DNA of 64,000 nt from Sorghum bicolor (Eukaryota > Streptophyta > Magnoliopsida > Poales > Poaceae). Shown here one piece after another: positions 22,357 to 33,363 of this stretch. The stretch is taken from positions 62,687,768 through 62,751,767 of the forward strand of contig NC_012874.2 of NCBI RefSeq assembly GCF_000003195.3, given 5' to 3'. The translations under genes were made by a program, and so were the position numbers. The notes below the pieces were generated by a model. The model had not been told where the DNA came from. It ran no database searches and saw nothing but the letters and a program-made list of their open reading frames with translations. Each line of letters opens with the position of its first letter. The stretch's first letter is position 1.

Positions 22357-25185
22357 TTATATATAATATAAACAATACGTTGAATTGAATATAATAATTG
22401 TCCTTCTATTTTGGTTACTTTCATTAATAATGTTAGTCTTGTCACCCAATGGTGCAGGAGAGCCCCTATTTATTGAAATAACCCACAATTCCTGTAGTCT
22501 ACCTGTTCCTTAAAAAACATAGAGACCATCAGACCACAACCATATGAGCTTCAAGTTCTATTCTGCCATCAAACAATCACTCCAGAGTTACTTAAGCATT
22601 CAGGTACTATTTTTATCCAAATTACTTATTCTCAAATTCTAACGCCCAAGCAATAATTTGGAGGAAGGGAAAAAGAATTGTACAATAAAAAAACAGTGAA
22701 GCACGCACAAAACCTTGACTAAATATCTCAGTCATCTAATTGTTGGCTAAAGAATTTGTTATTCGGCATGGGGTATACTAGCATTATGGCCGGACCTGCT
22801 ATGCATAGACTAAAATTATGATATGCAAGGAGATATGCTTCGACAAAGAATTTGTACTGAGCCGGAGGGCACACCAGCAATATGAATGGACCTGCTATAC
22901 CAAAGCTCCAGGGAACAACAGATAATCAAAAGTAGCTATGAGAAGTAGATGCAGCGGATGGAAATCAATCAAGCACACAGAACTGCAGGTCACAAAGTCA
23001 CTCAACTTGCAATTTTATATAACTGAGAGCTGAGTTCATTTCATATATGCCGTACTGAACATTGCTACAGGAGTCTTTTTTGTACATCCAATAAACAATG
23101 AGCAAGTAACTCCAGAACAAGAACAAGACATAATGGTAACAAGAGAGATCGTGCAATGTCTTTGTGGAATACCTGGACAGGAGGAAGGGGATGTGGAGAC
23201 GGAGAAGAATAGTATTTGATGGCCTACACCAGGTGGAGTAACAGACCACTCCAGATTACTTAGTCACAAATACTCCAGAGTCACTGCTGAAACGTGCTTA
23301 TATTGCAGCAAAAGGAACAGATAAAAAGTAAGAAGCTAGCTTGACACAATGGTTTAGGTAAAAGATTCAGAGAGATGAAATTCAGAACTTTCATTTTCTG
23401 TTAGTAGATGCAGGTGCTATTAGACTTGTCGAGTTGCATTGATCAAAGGATAATGAAATTTTATATCTTTGTCAACCAAATTGTATAGCTCAGAAATCAG
23501 AACTGTCACTTTCTGTGGCAGATAAAAATGAAAGTTGGGGTATGCTGCCGAGACCCAAGACTCACTCATTTGCTTGTTCGATCTTAATGAGATTTCACCT
23601 GCTGGCTCACTTGGGTATGCTGCCGAGACCCAAGACTAACTCACTGCTTGTTCGATCTGAATGAGATTTCACCTGCTGGCTCACTTGTCCGCACTCCTTG
23701 TATCTTTAACAGTGTAGTAGGTTCGATAGTGTGCAATAGTTTGGTTTCATTTTCCAGGTAAACAGCGCAACAAACCAAGGGTGTAGGACAGCATCATTGT
23801 GAACCTTTTTTACTTGTGGGCCATTAATTCATGATTGTTTGAAATACTTGCCAAACTAAAATTAGAATATGGAGGGATTATGTCTGTATGCTAATAGATG
23901 TCTTTAGTGTGCTATTAGGGTACCAGATATATCTAAAGAAGAGTTGAAGATATGGAAGCAAAGAGGAGGCATAGGAGTTGTGAATGCTTAAAATCGAATA
24001 TTCTATTACAAGTTTTCTTCTCCTATATGTTAGTTAACTAATACAGTTAATGACAACTTATACAAGGGTTGAACCCATTCTACATGGCAATGCACACATT
24101 CCTAGACCTAGGCCTTGAGCTCCGGCGTGGACTGGGCGTGGGTCTTGACCCTCTGGATTCAGCAGTATTGTCTGTTTCCAGCGCTGGTGTTTCTTCAGTT
24201 TTAGTGGTGGTAATAATTGTGCCTGACAAATTAATGTCTTCTTGGTTTTCCAGACAAGAACAAGAAGTTTGTAGTTGCTTTCTGACATTCAGATAAGCAG
24301 TGAAGCAGCAACTTAGTAAGTGTGCATAATTTGTTTAGTCAGGGCCTATCAAGTTCAGATAAGATTTCTGATTGGCCCAATCATGTTACAGTGATACATC
24401 GATCCTTGATTACTAAGTGTGCATAATTTGTTTGATTAGGTTATTTTCAGCGCTCAAGAATCATCAAAGTCACAAAGAAAACCCTTAAAGAAGACCTCTT
24501 CTAATTGATATTATTGATTTCTGATGGGATCTTAATAGGCTTTGAGTTGGTATTGAAATCAGGAAATGCAGTATATGTTCTTTCTTCCTTTATTCACTGG
24601 AGAAATCAATATCAGCAAAAACAAATCGATTGGCGCACCTGGAGGAAGATGAAAAACTTGAAGAAGCACAGTTCAGCTTGAACAAGAATACATGCTAATG
24701 TAACCACTTCATGATTCAATGATCCTGTTGGACATGAAAGAATACTACCTACAGTTCAGTTTTTTGTCAATGATAGGGAACAATGCTCGACAAAAACCTG
24801 AACGCAAACAGCAAAAGAAATCCCATTAGAAAGTAGCAGAATAAACTAATCCCAAAAGGTAGCAAAATAATAACACTACAATGTTGCAGGCACTAACTAA
24901 TAAGGTTATCTACTTCTCTATACTACTGAAAATCAGGATAGCTCCTCTGTAGGTTGAGTGAAAATGCTCAAGATCATGAGGATCTCTACAACTCTCCTTT
25001 CAAGATGCTCCTAGATGACAAAAACTCATAGTTGATATGCTAAAGACGAAACCCATTTATGGATAATGGAGAATGCCACATTCTGTGTATAAATACACCA
25101 ACAGGGAGCGTCTTTTCTGTCTTCTACATGCATGACAATAAAATACTAACAACTACGGCAATCTTAATGGATAGGACTGGCAATC
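22357..25185. other. Gene-poor spacer with coding-like scraps
   Basis: I could not build a gene here. Scraps with coding character are minus 24281-24080 (Thr/Ser/Pro/Arg-rich tail ending NVCIAM, after an AG acceptor) and plus about 24590-24707 (a charged stretch ending at TAA). A 75-bp tandem duplication sits at 23538-23686. The block AAGTGTGCATAATTTGTTT occurs at about 24319 and 24416. Confidence 0.4.
23538..23686 (+). repeat. 75-bp tandem duplication
   Basis: Two copies start at 23538 and 23613, each beginning GGGTATGCTGCCGAGACCCA and running through GATTTCACCTGCTGGCTCAC with a few differences. Confidence 0.85.
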
Positions 25186-25532
25186 TTAATGGACAAGACA
25201 GGACTGACAACATAATGACATCTTCAGCAAACTCTGAGTTGTTGAAATAAATGAGCCCAATAGATAGATGAATAAACACACACAAACCATTAGCTTAAAC
25301 CTCAGGTTCTGAAGCCACATCTTTCGCCTCAACTCTCTACCATGCCTGTGGAAGCTGTCAGCCTGAAATAATTTTTTTTTAAAAAAAATTCTCAGTCAAA
25401 GTTGAATGCTGATTCTTGTAACATGAGTTCAATACATCATCATACAGACATCGAACACTGAATAAATACCTGTGACCGTAAGGTCTCTGTCTTACCCACC
25501 AAAAGTTCAATCTTCTCACGACGATCCAATAT
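25186..25532 (-). pseudogene. VAMP72-type R-SNARE gene fragment (two exons)
   Basis: Minus-strand exon 25532-25470 encodes ILDRREKIELLVGKTETLRS, part of an R-SNARE motif that keeps the zero-layer Arg. A 107-bp GT-AG intron follows, then exon 25362-25186. The second exon has RRKMWLQN, the juxtamembrane signature of plant VAMP72 proteins, then a hydrophobic transmembrane-like stretch and a stop at 25186-25188. The tail (FISTTQSLLK...) is longer than and unlike the usual VAMP72 C-terminus. The N-terminal longin domain and first half of the SNARE motif are not in the next kilobase upstream; only CpG-rich unrelated DNA is there. The retained intron argues for DNA-level duplication or transposon capture rather than a retrocopy. 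Vesicle-fusion function is unlikely without the longin part. Confidence 0.72.
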
Positions 25533-25741
25533 CTGAACAAAAGTTCAGAATAGTCAGGAACTAATTATCAGAAACATAAGAAGTAGAACTCACGATTATG
25601 TTTAAAGATAAGAAGTTGTCTTTGTTGATTGCAGTGATTCTCCTGTTGAGTGCTAATTACAATGAACCCTAAAGATAGATTGCTTAGCTATACTGCCAGG
25701 TAGAAGACTTGGGATAAAAAGCACACAACTGAAACAGCTCA

Positions 25742-26150
25742 ATGGCCGCACCTGGAGGCGCGCGCCCAACAGTGAGGTCGACGGCGCGGGCCGCCCAACT
25801 GCGAGGTCGACGACGCGGGCCATGATTGCGCTCCGAGGACTCGTGCGGGGAGCTGCCGAGCTGTGCAGCGTGGGGAAGCTGGGCGACGGAGAGGGCGACG
25901 GCGCGGGAAGCGATTGCGCCCTGTTGCCTCGCGTGGGGAGCTGCGATGGCCGCACCTGGAGGCGCGCGCCCAACGGCGAGGTCATGTGGTGGGGAAGCTG
26001 GGCGACGGAGAGGGCGACGGCGCGGCGCGGTTTCTTGGACGCTTGGAGGTCAGGCCTCAGGTGGACGACGTGGTGCGATAACCGCGGTAGGGGGGAGGGG
26101 GCGCGACCGAGGGGTGAAGCACGGGAGGGGGGGGCGATAACCGCCCGGAA
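25742..26150. repeat. CpG-rich imperfect duplication
   Basis: GGCCGCACCTGGAGGCGCGC occurs at about 25744 and 25949, and GGGGAAGCTGGGCGACGGAG at about 25873 and 25994. The whole 400 bp is far richer in CpG than its AT-rich surroundings. Open frames on both strands are low-complexity (Ala/Arg/Pro) and not credible genes. Confidence 0.7.
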
Positions 26151-29100
26151 ACGATGACCTTCGATTTTTTTTAGTTGTAGAGATAAATACAGTATCACAT
26201 CAGCAAAATACAATAAATCAAAAATAATAAATGACTATAGAAACCATGATAGAGTCTGCATTGGGAGTGCCCTGACAAGCACAGCACTGAATTGTGTCCG
26301 GAAGGGCCTCGCAATCGTGCCCGGAAGCATTCCCTTCCGTTCTTCTGTCCTGTCACTATCACCGGGTATACTCCATGTCCTTCAAATTGCGTGAATCTCA
26401 GAGAAAATTTAAAGAAAATCGTTTCAGTTTCTCCATTCACACTACTAGTTGGCTGATAAGCCATGACAAAAGATATTGTTGACTGATTTATTGTAAGAGA
26501 AAAATACTGCTAAATGATTGACAGATTCGGCTGATAAGCTTAAGCGAACAAGTTGGCAGTGCTTTCTGAAGTTGAAAAGAAATATGTGTTGAGATTGTCG
26601 CATATCTTTTCACCTTACTCTTGATCTCAGGACATGTTTAATTCTCATCCTAACACTTTTAATCTTATACTATCGAATATTTGGACACATACATAGAACA
26701 TTAAATATAGATTAAAAAAACTAATTATACAATTTGTATGCAAAATTGTGAGATGAATTTTTTAAGCCTAATTAGTCCATGATTAACCTTAATTGCTACA
26801 GTAACACATATGTGCTAATGGTGGATTAATTAAGCTAATATATTCATCTCATGGTTTTCAAATAAGTTATGTAATTAATTTGTTTATTAGTATCTAAACG
26901 TCTTTTTCGACATCCCATGAAACATCCGATCTAACACTTTAAAAACTTTCCATCCACGAATTAAACGCATGCTTACAGATTGAATGTTGGTGGAAATTCG
27001 TGCCCTGTTTTCATTTCGATACAAGAATATTCAATAGTAGGAGTATTTACCCAAATTCCATACTAGTACTGAAATGTATCCCAATAAGCTGCACAACATT
27101 TCAAGTTGACCAATGTTAAAAAAAAACATTTCAAGTTGACCAGCAATAGGCTGTCATCACGGACCGCCATGCTGCACCTTTTTGCCATATCTGAAACGTT
27201 GACTTCTGCTCCAGTCTAACCTCTTGTTAACATGGCGCCAGTTTGACTGGAACCCTCGTAGCCTCGTCTCCGACCAAGAACCGAGCATGGCAAGCCAATG
27301 CTGCGTGCGTGCAACGGCTAAAGGATGGAAATAGATATCCGCGGTTTTTTCTAGTTAATGAACTAAATAAATAATTTCTTCTCTTATTTTTTTATTTAGT
27401 TCATTTAGTTACATTAGAGAAAAACCGTTGGTACCCGTTTGAAACACTATCCCCATCCTTAGCAACAGCAACGGCCTCTTCTTTGCCCACCGGTCATCAC
27501 TGTTACATGTAATTTACGAGATGAATTTTTTAGATCTAATTAGTCCATAATTGAACAATAATTATCAAATACAAACGAAAATGCTACAATATCAAAATCC
27601 AAACAACTTTTTATATCTAAATCATACCTAAATATATCCAAAGTCCTAGCATGGGGAGAAATTAATCTTTGATGGCAGTTGCTTATTACATTAACTAGGA
27701 GGATTACTTGCGCCATGTTGCGGGTATGAAGAATGAATATAAATAGTTTGTGTATTGTCAGTTGGACAATTTGTATGTTTATAGAAATAGATTGTTGATG
27801 TAGATATTATAATTATATGAGCTAGTGAATTTGTGTGTAATAATAAATTGTCTAATTGAATAATTTGTAAGTTGAGACAAATAGGTAGTAGAATTTTGTT
27901 CGAAGATTTAGAAACAAGAACAGGAACCGAGGGCAGAAAATGTTTGGTGGCCTTTGAAAAAGGGTGCTCTGAAACCTGTCACAACTTGATCGGTCGCTTG
28001 GGCGTTGATTCGGACAAAGGCTATTGTCGCTAGTTCTGCGCTCAGTCTCGGCGACAGGCTAAAAAAAAAGCCCTTCTTATTGCTTTTGGGTCTTGTTTAG
28101 TTTCCAAAAGTTTTACAATTTTTTTCAGAATTTTTGTCACGACGAATCTTATGGCACATGCATAAAGCATTAAATATATATAAAAGAAATAACTAATTAT
28201 ATAGTTTATCTGTAATTTGTGAGACGAATCTTTTGAGTTTAGTTAGTTCATAATTGAATAATATTTTCAAATACAAACAAAAGTGCTACACTATCATTTT
28301 TGTAAAATTTTTTGAAAATAAACGAGGCCTTGCACTCTCCGGTCTCCTCCATCCTCAGATCAAATGAGCATTAAGGTTCAGTTTGTCTCCTTGTCAAGCA
28401 CCCACCAATCTCAAAGCACCTTTGAAGCATCTGCTGTGCCGGAGGCGGGCATTGCTCGATGTATTAATCCCACAATCCACTATACTCCACTCTGTTGATG
28501 TTAATCGTAGATATGATTGAAGTGATAGTGATACCGTAACAAATTGACCGACGTTGTCGACGCACCATTGAAGCCGGCAAATGGCTGGCCTATACTTGTG
28601 TGGTCGTCGATGTCGATGGCCATGCAACAATATACCAACGTGATGTGACTCGTGCGTGCTAGATGATCGATGACTTGCATAAAGTTTTTAGTTTTGAATA
28701 TTATAGTACTTTTATTTAGATTTGATAATTATTATCTAACTATAGACTAACTAAGCTTAAAGAATTCGGTTTACAAATTAAAACAAATTATATAATTAAT
28801 TATTATTTTTATTATATTTAATATTATATATATAATTAATTATTATTTTAATTAATTATTGTAAAATTTGATATGACGAGACCTGAGCCAGCGTCAACTT
28901 GAAAATATACACGTGTTATCCTCCGGTATATAATAAACAATGCTCGAAAGAGATCTGCCTCCTTCTCTATCTCTCTTTTTTTGCTTGTAAATAAAATAAC
29001 TAACACGCAGATGATAGCCAGCCTTGACAAGTACAGCACTGAATTGTTGACGTTTCAACAAGTCTCGTGGTCGTGGCGGCTAATTAAGACCTCGCAAAAT

Positions 29101-29585
29101 ATATATATAATACTGATAACAATGCCCTGCGATTTGCATGATCGGCCGGTCTCCTGTCCCGTCACTATCATCATTGGATAATACTGATAACAATGCCCTG
29201 CGATTTGCATGAATCTCATAGAAAATTCTAAAGTTAGGCTCTTTTAGTTCACACCTAAAAACTTTTTTCTCTATTCTATTAAATATTTAGATATATACAT
29301 AAAGCTTAAAACAACTTTTTTTTTAAATACGGACAGAGTATTTCACACTACCAGTAGTACAGGAGAGGATATTATTGTGCGCTTCCCCCACGTTTTGAAC
29401 TACGCCCGCCTCTGCTCTGACGATGTTGACTTTTTCCTAGCAATCTCGTTCGCTGAAAACCGACGAACTTTTCCACGAAGGGGAAAAAAAAAAGAGAAAA
29501 AGTTCAACGCTGCAGCTTCACCGAATGCAGTGTTGTACACAGTCAGAAGCCAAGTATAACATGACATGACATCACAACACAATTA
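26151..29585. other. Gene-free spacer with MITEs and a dispersed duplication
   Basis: No gene seen. MITE-like segments lie at about 26631-26972 (a longer family with ATGATTAACC and GTGCTAATG blocks), 27510-27610 (partial), 28088-28329 (GTCTTGTTTAG...AAACGAGGCC) and 28680-28880 (decayed). Parts of 26270-26420 recur at 29025-29240. A 33-bp direct repeat beginning AATACTGATAACAATGCCCT is at about 29109 and 29179. Confidence 0.55.
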
Positions 29586-29923
29586 GGCCCTGTTTAGTTC
29601 CCTGTCCAAAAATTTTTCATCCATCCCATCGAATCTTTGGACACATGCATGAAACATTAAATGTATATAAAAAAATAAACTAATTACACAGTTTGATTGA
29701 AAATCGTGAGACGAATCTTTTAAGCCTAGTTACTCCATGATTAACCTAAAGTACTACAGTAACCCACATGTGCTAATGATAGATTAATTATACTTAATAG
29801 ATTTGTTTTGCAGTTTCCTGACGAGCTATGTAATTTGTTTTTTTATTAGTATCTAAAAACCACTTCCGACATTCTTCCGACACATCCAATGTGACACCTA
29901 AAAAATTTCCATCTCCAATCGCC
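29586..29923. mobile_element. MITE directly upstream of the LysM kinase gene
   Basis: Begins GGCCCTGTTTAGTTCCC after TTA (29583-29585); the right end before TTA (29924-29926) is degraded. It is the same long MITE type as 26631-26972. Its right end lies about 110 bp before the receptor-kinase start codon, so it forms most of the proximal promoter. Confidence 0.6.
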
Positions 29924-30031
29924 TTAGGCCCCCATGCATGTCGACTTTGACCTTGACGTGTCCCCCATAAAAACTTGCTGCAGGCCAGGCAGGCAAGCCA
30001 ACGCCGCCGCAGGCTGCTCGTTGCAACGCGA

Positions 30032-32131
30032 ATGGCCTCGCTCCACGACCTCACCGCCATGCTCCTCTTGCTCTTCTGCATCCTCTCCGGCGGCGTGCAC
30101 GTGTTTGCGCCGCTGCGGGTCCAGGCGCAGCAGCCCTACGGCAGCCAGATCGCCGACTGCACCAACACCCACAACGCCTCCGGCCTGCTCGGCTACTTCT
30201 GCGGCGCCGGCGCCGCCACGTCGTGCCCGACCTTCCTCACCTTCACCGCCCGGGGGCCTTACTCCACCCTCGCCACCATCGGGGCGCTCCTCGGCGCCGA
30301 CCCCGCCACCCTCGTGGCGCCCGACGCCGCCGCCGCCGCCGGCGGCGGTGCGGACGCGCCGCTCGCGGCGGGCACCCGGGTGCTGGTCCCGGCGACTTGC
30401 ACCTGCACGGCCACGCCGGACCCGGACGGCGGGCGGTTCTACCAGCGGAACGTCAGCACGTACGTCGCCGCGGCCGGCGACACGCTGCTCATCATCGCCA
30501 ACGACACGTTCCAGGGCCTGACGTCGTGCCAGGCGCTGGAGGCGCAGGCGCTCCGCGGCGCGCCGCCGCAGAGCCTCCTCGCGGGGCAGCGCCTCCTCCC
30601 CGTGCCGCTCCGCTGCGCGTGCCCGACCGCGGCGCAGGCCGCGGCGGGGGCGAGGTTCCTCGTCACCTACCTCGTCGACGTCTCCGACGAGCTCGCCGCC
30701 GTGGCCGCGCGGTTCGGGGTCGACGACGCCCAGACCGTCGCGGACGCCAACCAGCTGCAGCCGCCCTTCACCATCTTCCCCTACACCACCCTGCTCATCC
30801 CCGTCGCCGCGCAGCCCAACGTGTCGCGCATCCAGACGCCGCCGCCGCCTCCCCCGCCTCCTCCTCCGCCGGTGGTGGCGCCGCCTGCGCCGGGGACGAA
30901 GAGCGGTAGCCGTGTCGGGGTCTACGTTGGCGTTGCGGTGGCGGTGGTTGCCGTCGCCGCGATCGCCTCCGCCGGAGCTTTCCTCGCTCTGAGAGCGAGG
31001 AGGAGGCGGGCCGGCGCCGTCCTAGCCGCCGGCGAGGCGGTGGCCAAGAAGGAAGGTAAGGCAGGCAAAGGCGACGACACGGCGGCGACGTCGTCGGGTT
31101 TCGGCGAGTACTCGCTCTCCACCAGCGAGGCGTTCTCGAGCATTTCCGTCACGGACATCAAGTCGTCGCTGAAGGTGTACACGTACGCGGAGCTCAAGGC
31201 GGCCACCGACGACTTCAGCCCGGACCGCCGCATCGGCGGGTCGGTGTACCGCGCGGCGTTCAACGGCGACGCGGCGGCGGTCGAGGTGGTGGACCGGAAC
31301 GTGTCGACGGAGGTGGAGCTGATGCGGAAGATCAACCACCTCAACCTGATCCGCCTCATCGGCCTCTGCCACCACGTCGGCCGGTGGTACCTCGTCACCG
31401 AGTACGCCGAGCACGGCGCGCTCCGGGACCGCCTGGTCGCGGGCGCGGCGGCGCCGCTGACGTGGGCGCAGCGGGTGCAGGTCGCGCTGGACGTCGCCGA
31501 GGGGCTCAGGTACCTGCACGAGTACGCGCGGCCGGCGTGGGTGCACATGGACGTCAGCAGCGGCAGCGTCCTCCTGGCCGGCGACGGGCCCCGCGCCAAG
31601 CTCCGGGGCTTCGGCGCCGCCAGGGCCATCACGGGCGCCACCGTCGGCGCCGAGGAGGCGATGTTCACGATGACGAGCCGCATCGCGGGGACGCGCGGGT
31701 ACATCGCGCCGGAGTACCTGGAGCACGGCGTGGTGTCGCCCAAGGCGGACGTGTACTCGCTCGGCGTCGTGCTGCTGGAGCTCGTCACGGGCAGGGACGC
31801 GGAGGAGCTGGTGGGCGACGGCGGCGTGGGCGACCCGTTCGTCGCGCTGCGGGAGCTCGCCGAGGAGCTCGACGGCGGCGGGGACGCGGTGCTGCAGCGG
31901 CTGGAGGAGCTCGTGGACCCGGCGCTGCCGGGCGGGAGCTGCCCGCAGGACGCCGTGGTCATGGTGGTCAGGCTGATCGAGAGGTGCGTCAGGCGAGACC
32001 CGGCGCGCCGTCCCACGACCGGGGAGGTGGCGCAGCGCCTCCTCAAGCTGTCGGGGGTCTCGGCGCTCAGCTGGCGGAACTCGCCGGAGTCGCCCCGCAG
32101 CTCCGGCAGCGGAAAAGGCCTCATGTACTAG
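30032..32131 (+). CDS. LysM receptor-like pseudokinase (LYK4/LYK5/NFR5 type)
   Basis: Intronless 699-aa protein. I chose ATG 30032 because it begins a proper signal peptide (residues 1-32, MASLHDLTAMLLLLFC...); a longer in-frame extension has no merit. The ectodomain (about 35-265) has the CxC pairs (CTCTA, CAC) and LysM repeats of chitin/Nod-factor receptors, then a poly-Pro stalk (about 270-282). A transmembrane helix (about 296-320) and an intracellular kinase-like domain (about 383-680) follow. The kinase looks dead: the Gly-rich loop is shortened to IGGSVYRAAF, the VAIK lysine is Glu418 (AAVEVV), HRD is HMD (505-507), and DFG is Gly-Phe-Gly (526-528). Family knowledge: LYK4/LYK5-type pseudokinases pair with active CERK1-like kinases at the plasma membrane to sense chitin oligomers or symbiotic signals. 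GC content is very high, as in many intronless grass genes. Confidence 0.92.
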   Translation: MASLHDLTAMLLLLFCILSGGVHVFAPLRVQAQQPYGSQIADCTNTHNASGLLGYFCGAGAATSCPTFLTFTARGPYSTLATIGALLGADPATLVAPDAAAAAGGGADAPLAAGTRVLVPATCTCTATPDPDGGRFYQRNVSTYVAAAGDTLLIIANDTFQGLTSCQALEAQALRGAPPQSLLAGQRLLPVPLRCACPTAAQAAAGARFLVTYLVDVSDELAAVAARFGVDDAQTVADANQLQPPFTIFPYTTLLIPVAAQPNVSRIQTPPPPPPPPPPPVVAPPAPGTKSGSRVGVYVGVAVAVVAVAAIASAGAFLALRARRRRAGAVLAAGEAVAKKEGKAGKGDDTAATSSGFGEYSLSTSEAFSSISVTDIKSSLKVYTYAELKAATDDFSPDRRIGGSVYRAAFNGDAAAVEVVDRNVSTEVELMRKINHLNLIRLIGLCHHVGRWYLVTEYAEHGALRDRLVAGAAAPLTWAQRVQVALDVAEGLRYLHEYARPAWVHMDVSSGSVLLAGDGPRAKLRGFGAARAITGATVGAEEAMFTMTSRIAGTRGYIAPEYLEHGVVSPKADVYSLGVVLLELVTGRDAEELVGDGGVGDPFVALRELAEELDGGGDAVLQRLEELVDPALPGGSCPQDAVVMVVRLIERCVRRDPARRPTTGEVAQRLLKLSGVSALSWRNSPESPRSSGSGKGLMY

Positions 32132-33289
32132 CGGAGCACTACTGTAGTCTCATGGTAGTGTACGTGCCATCGGACGCGAATTGTGAAGGTAGCAGAGAGA
32201 AATCTCACGGTACTTTCACTTTTGAGTTTGAAATTTTGTTCACCACCAAGGGAAAAACTTAACACACAGTGACAGTGTACACGTGTATGTAGTATATTTG
32301 ATTGTATTCACGCGCAAAATGTAGATATATGGAGCAAATCATTTCCAGACATAATTGGTAATTTGAAAAAAGAAAACTAGGAGTTACATCCCAAATAAAT
32401 TTTGCTCTACATACATTCCTATGGAATGGCACAGTGTTTGATGATCCCATACGAAGTTTCTTTTGTCTCCAAGACAACTAACGCGTAAATGGCGTAAAAC
32501 CAAGAGAGATTAATATCTGAATAGAACGGATTCGAAATTCTCATAGAAATTTTTCGAGTGTTAAAATCCTTATTGAATTACTAGTAATGGTAAATGATCA
32601 CTAACTGCATTTTCGATGTGTGGCCGATAGGATGTACTTTCCCTATCATTGCTTAGCATCTCCAAGGGTTTTTATTAATCTCACTCTCTAAATCGTTGTT
32701 CAAAGAGCTATTTATATAAAAATTACTTCTTATATTTTTCACTCTCTAGTAGTTTTTCTATATCCTAAGTCACTCTCGCTTTCTATCTTTACCTAGCTAG
32801 AAATCTAAAATAGAAAATGACTATATTTTAGTAACCAAATAAAAAATCTATTAGAGGGTATTTTTCATAAAAATCATTATTTCTAATAATTAGAAATAAT
32901 ATAGAGAGTTTTTTGGAGTTACTCTAACACAGCGACATTTATTATAGTTTTAGTCCTAACTCCTAAGCACAGCTCCCTCCTTTGAATTCCTATGACCTTT
33001 CGACATTTTGATATTTTTTGTGGTGTTGTGAGTTATATATACACAAGTCATATCTTATATTTTTCTATTGCTATGTTTCAAGGGCCTCAATTTCTAAAAA
33101 AAATGCATTTCTATTTATTTCACACAAGATCTTCATTGGAGAGGTAATCATTCGCGTCTTTCAGTTTTTTCGACTTGATAAAGATTAATCATGACTATTT
33201 CATCAAAATAAACTCACTTTTACTAAATTTATTAAAGCAAAGAAATAACAATCCTATATAGAAATGCCTTAACAGTTCTAGGACATCAA
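32132..33289. other. 3' flank and spacer
   Basis: AT-rich, no gene. 32655-32930 looks like a MITE: it has opposed ends AGCATCTCCAAGGG and TTTTGGAGTTACTCT and no ORF. Confidence 0.45.
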
Positions 33290-33363
33290 TCCATTGTCGT
33301 CTAGTCCGGTTAGGATATCTGGCTTTCACCCAGACGACCCGGGTTCAAATCCCGGCAATGGAA
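33290..33363 (+). tRNA. tRNA-Glu (UUC)
   Basis: A complete cloverleaf is readable: acceptor stem TCCATTG/CAATGGA, anticodon stem TCTGG/CCAGA around loop CTTTCAC with anticodon TTC, and T-arm CCGGGTTCAAATCCCGG. Both internal promoters are present: an A box around TAGTCCGGTTAGGA and the B box GGTTCAAATCC. A T-rich stretch (ATTTCTTTTTG) just downstream can terminate Pol III. Sequence and stem composition fit the nuclear cytosolic tRNA-Glu, not the plastid or mitochondrial copies. It lies about 200 bp upstream of the methyltransferase start codon on the same strand. Confidence 0.93.

Noticed and set aside
25653..26213. 186-aa minus ORF as first exon of the SNARE gene
   Set aside because: Ser/Pro/Arg low complexity over duplicated CpG-rich DNA; no longin domain and no splice link to the 25532 exon.
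28394..28630. 78-aa minus ORF
   Set aside because: No recognisable domain, flanked by MITEs, and too short to distinguish from chance.
31384..32262. 292-aa alternative-frame ORF over the LysM kinase
   Set aside because: Out-of-frame Arg/Gly/Ala-rich translation of kinase codons, with no similarity to any domain.
33290..33363. Organellar tRNA insertion
   Set aside because: The acceptor and D/T arms fit the nuclear tRNA-Glu and not plastid trnE (GCCCCCATC...) or mitochondrial trnE.
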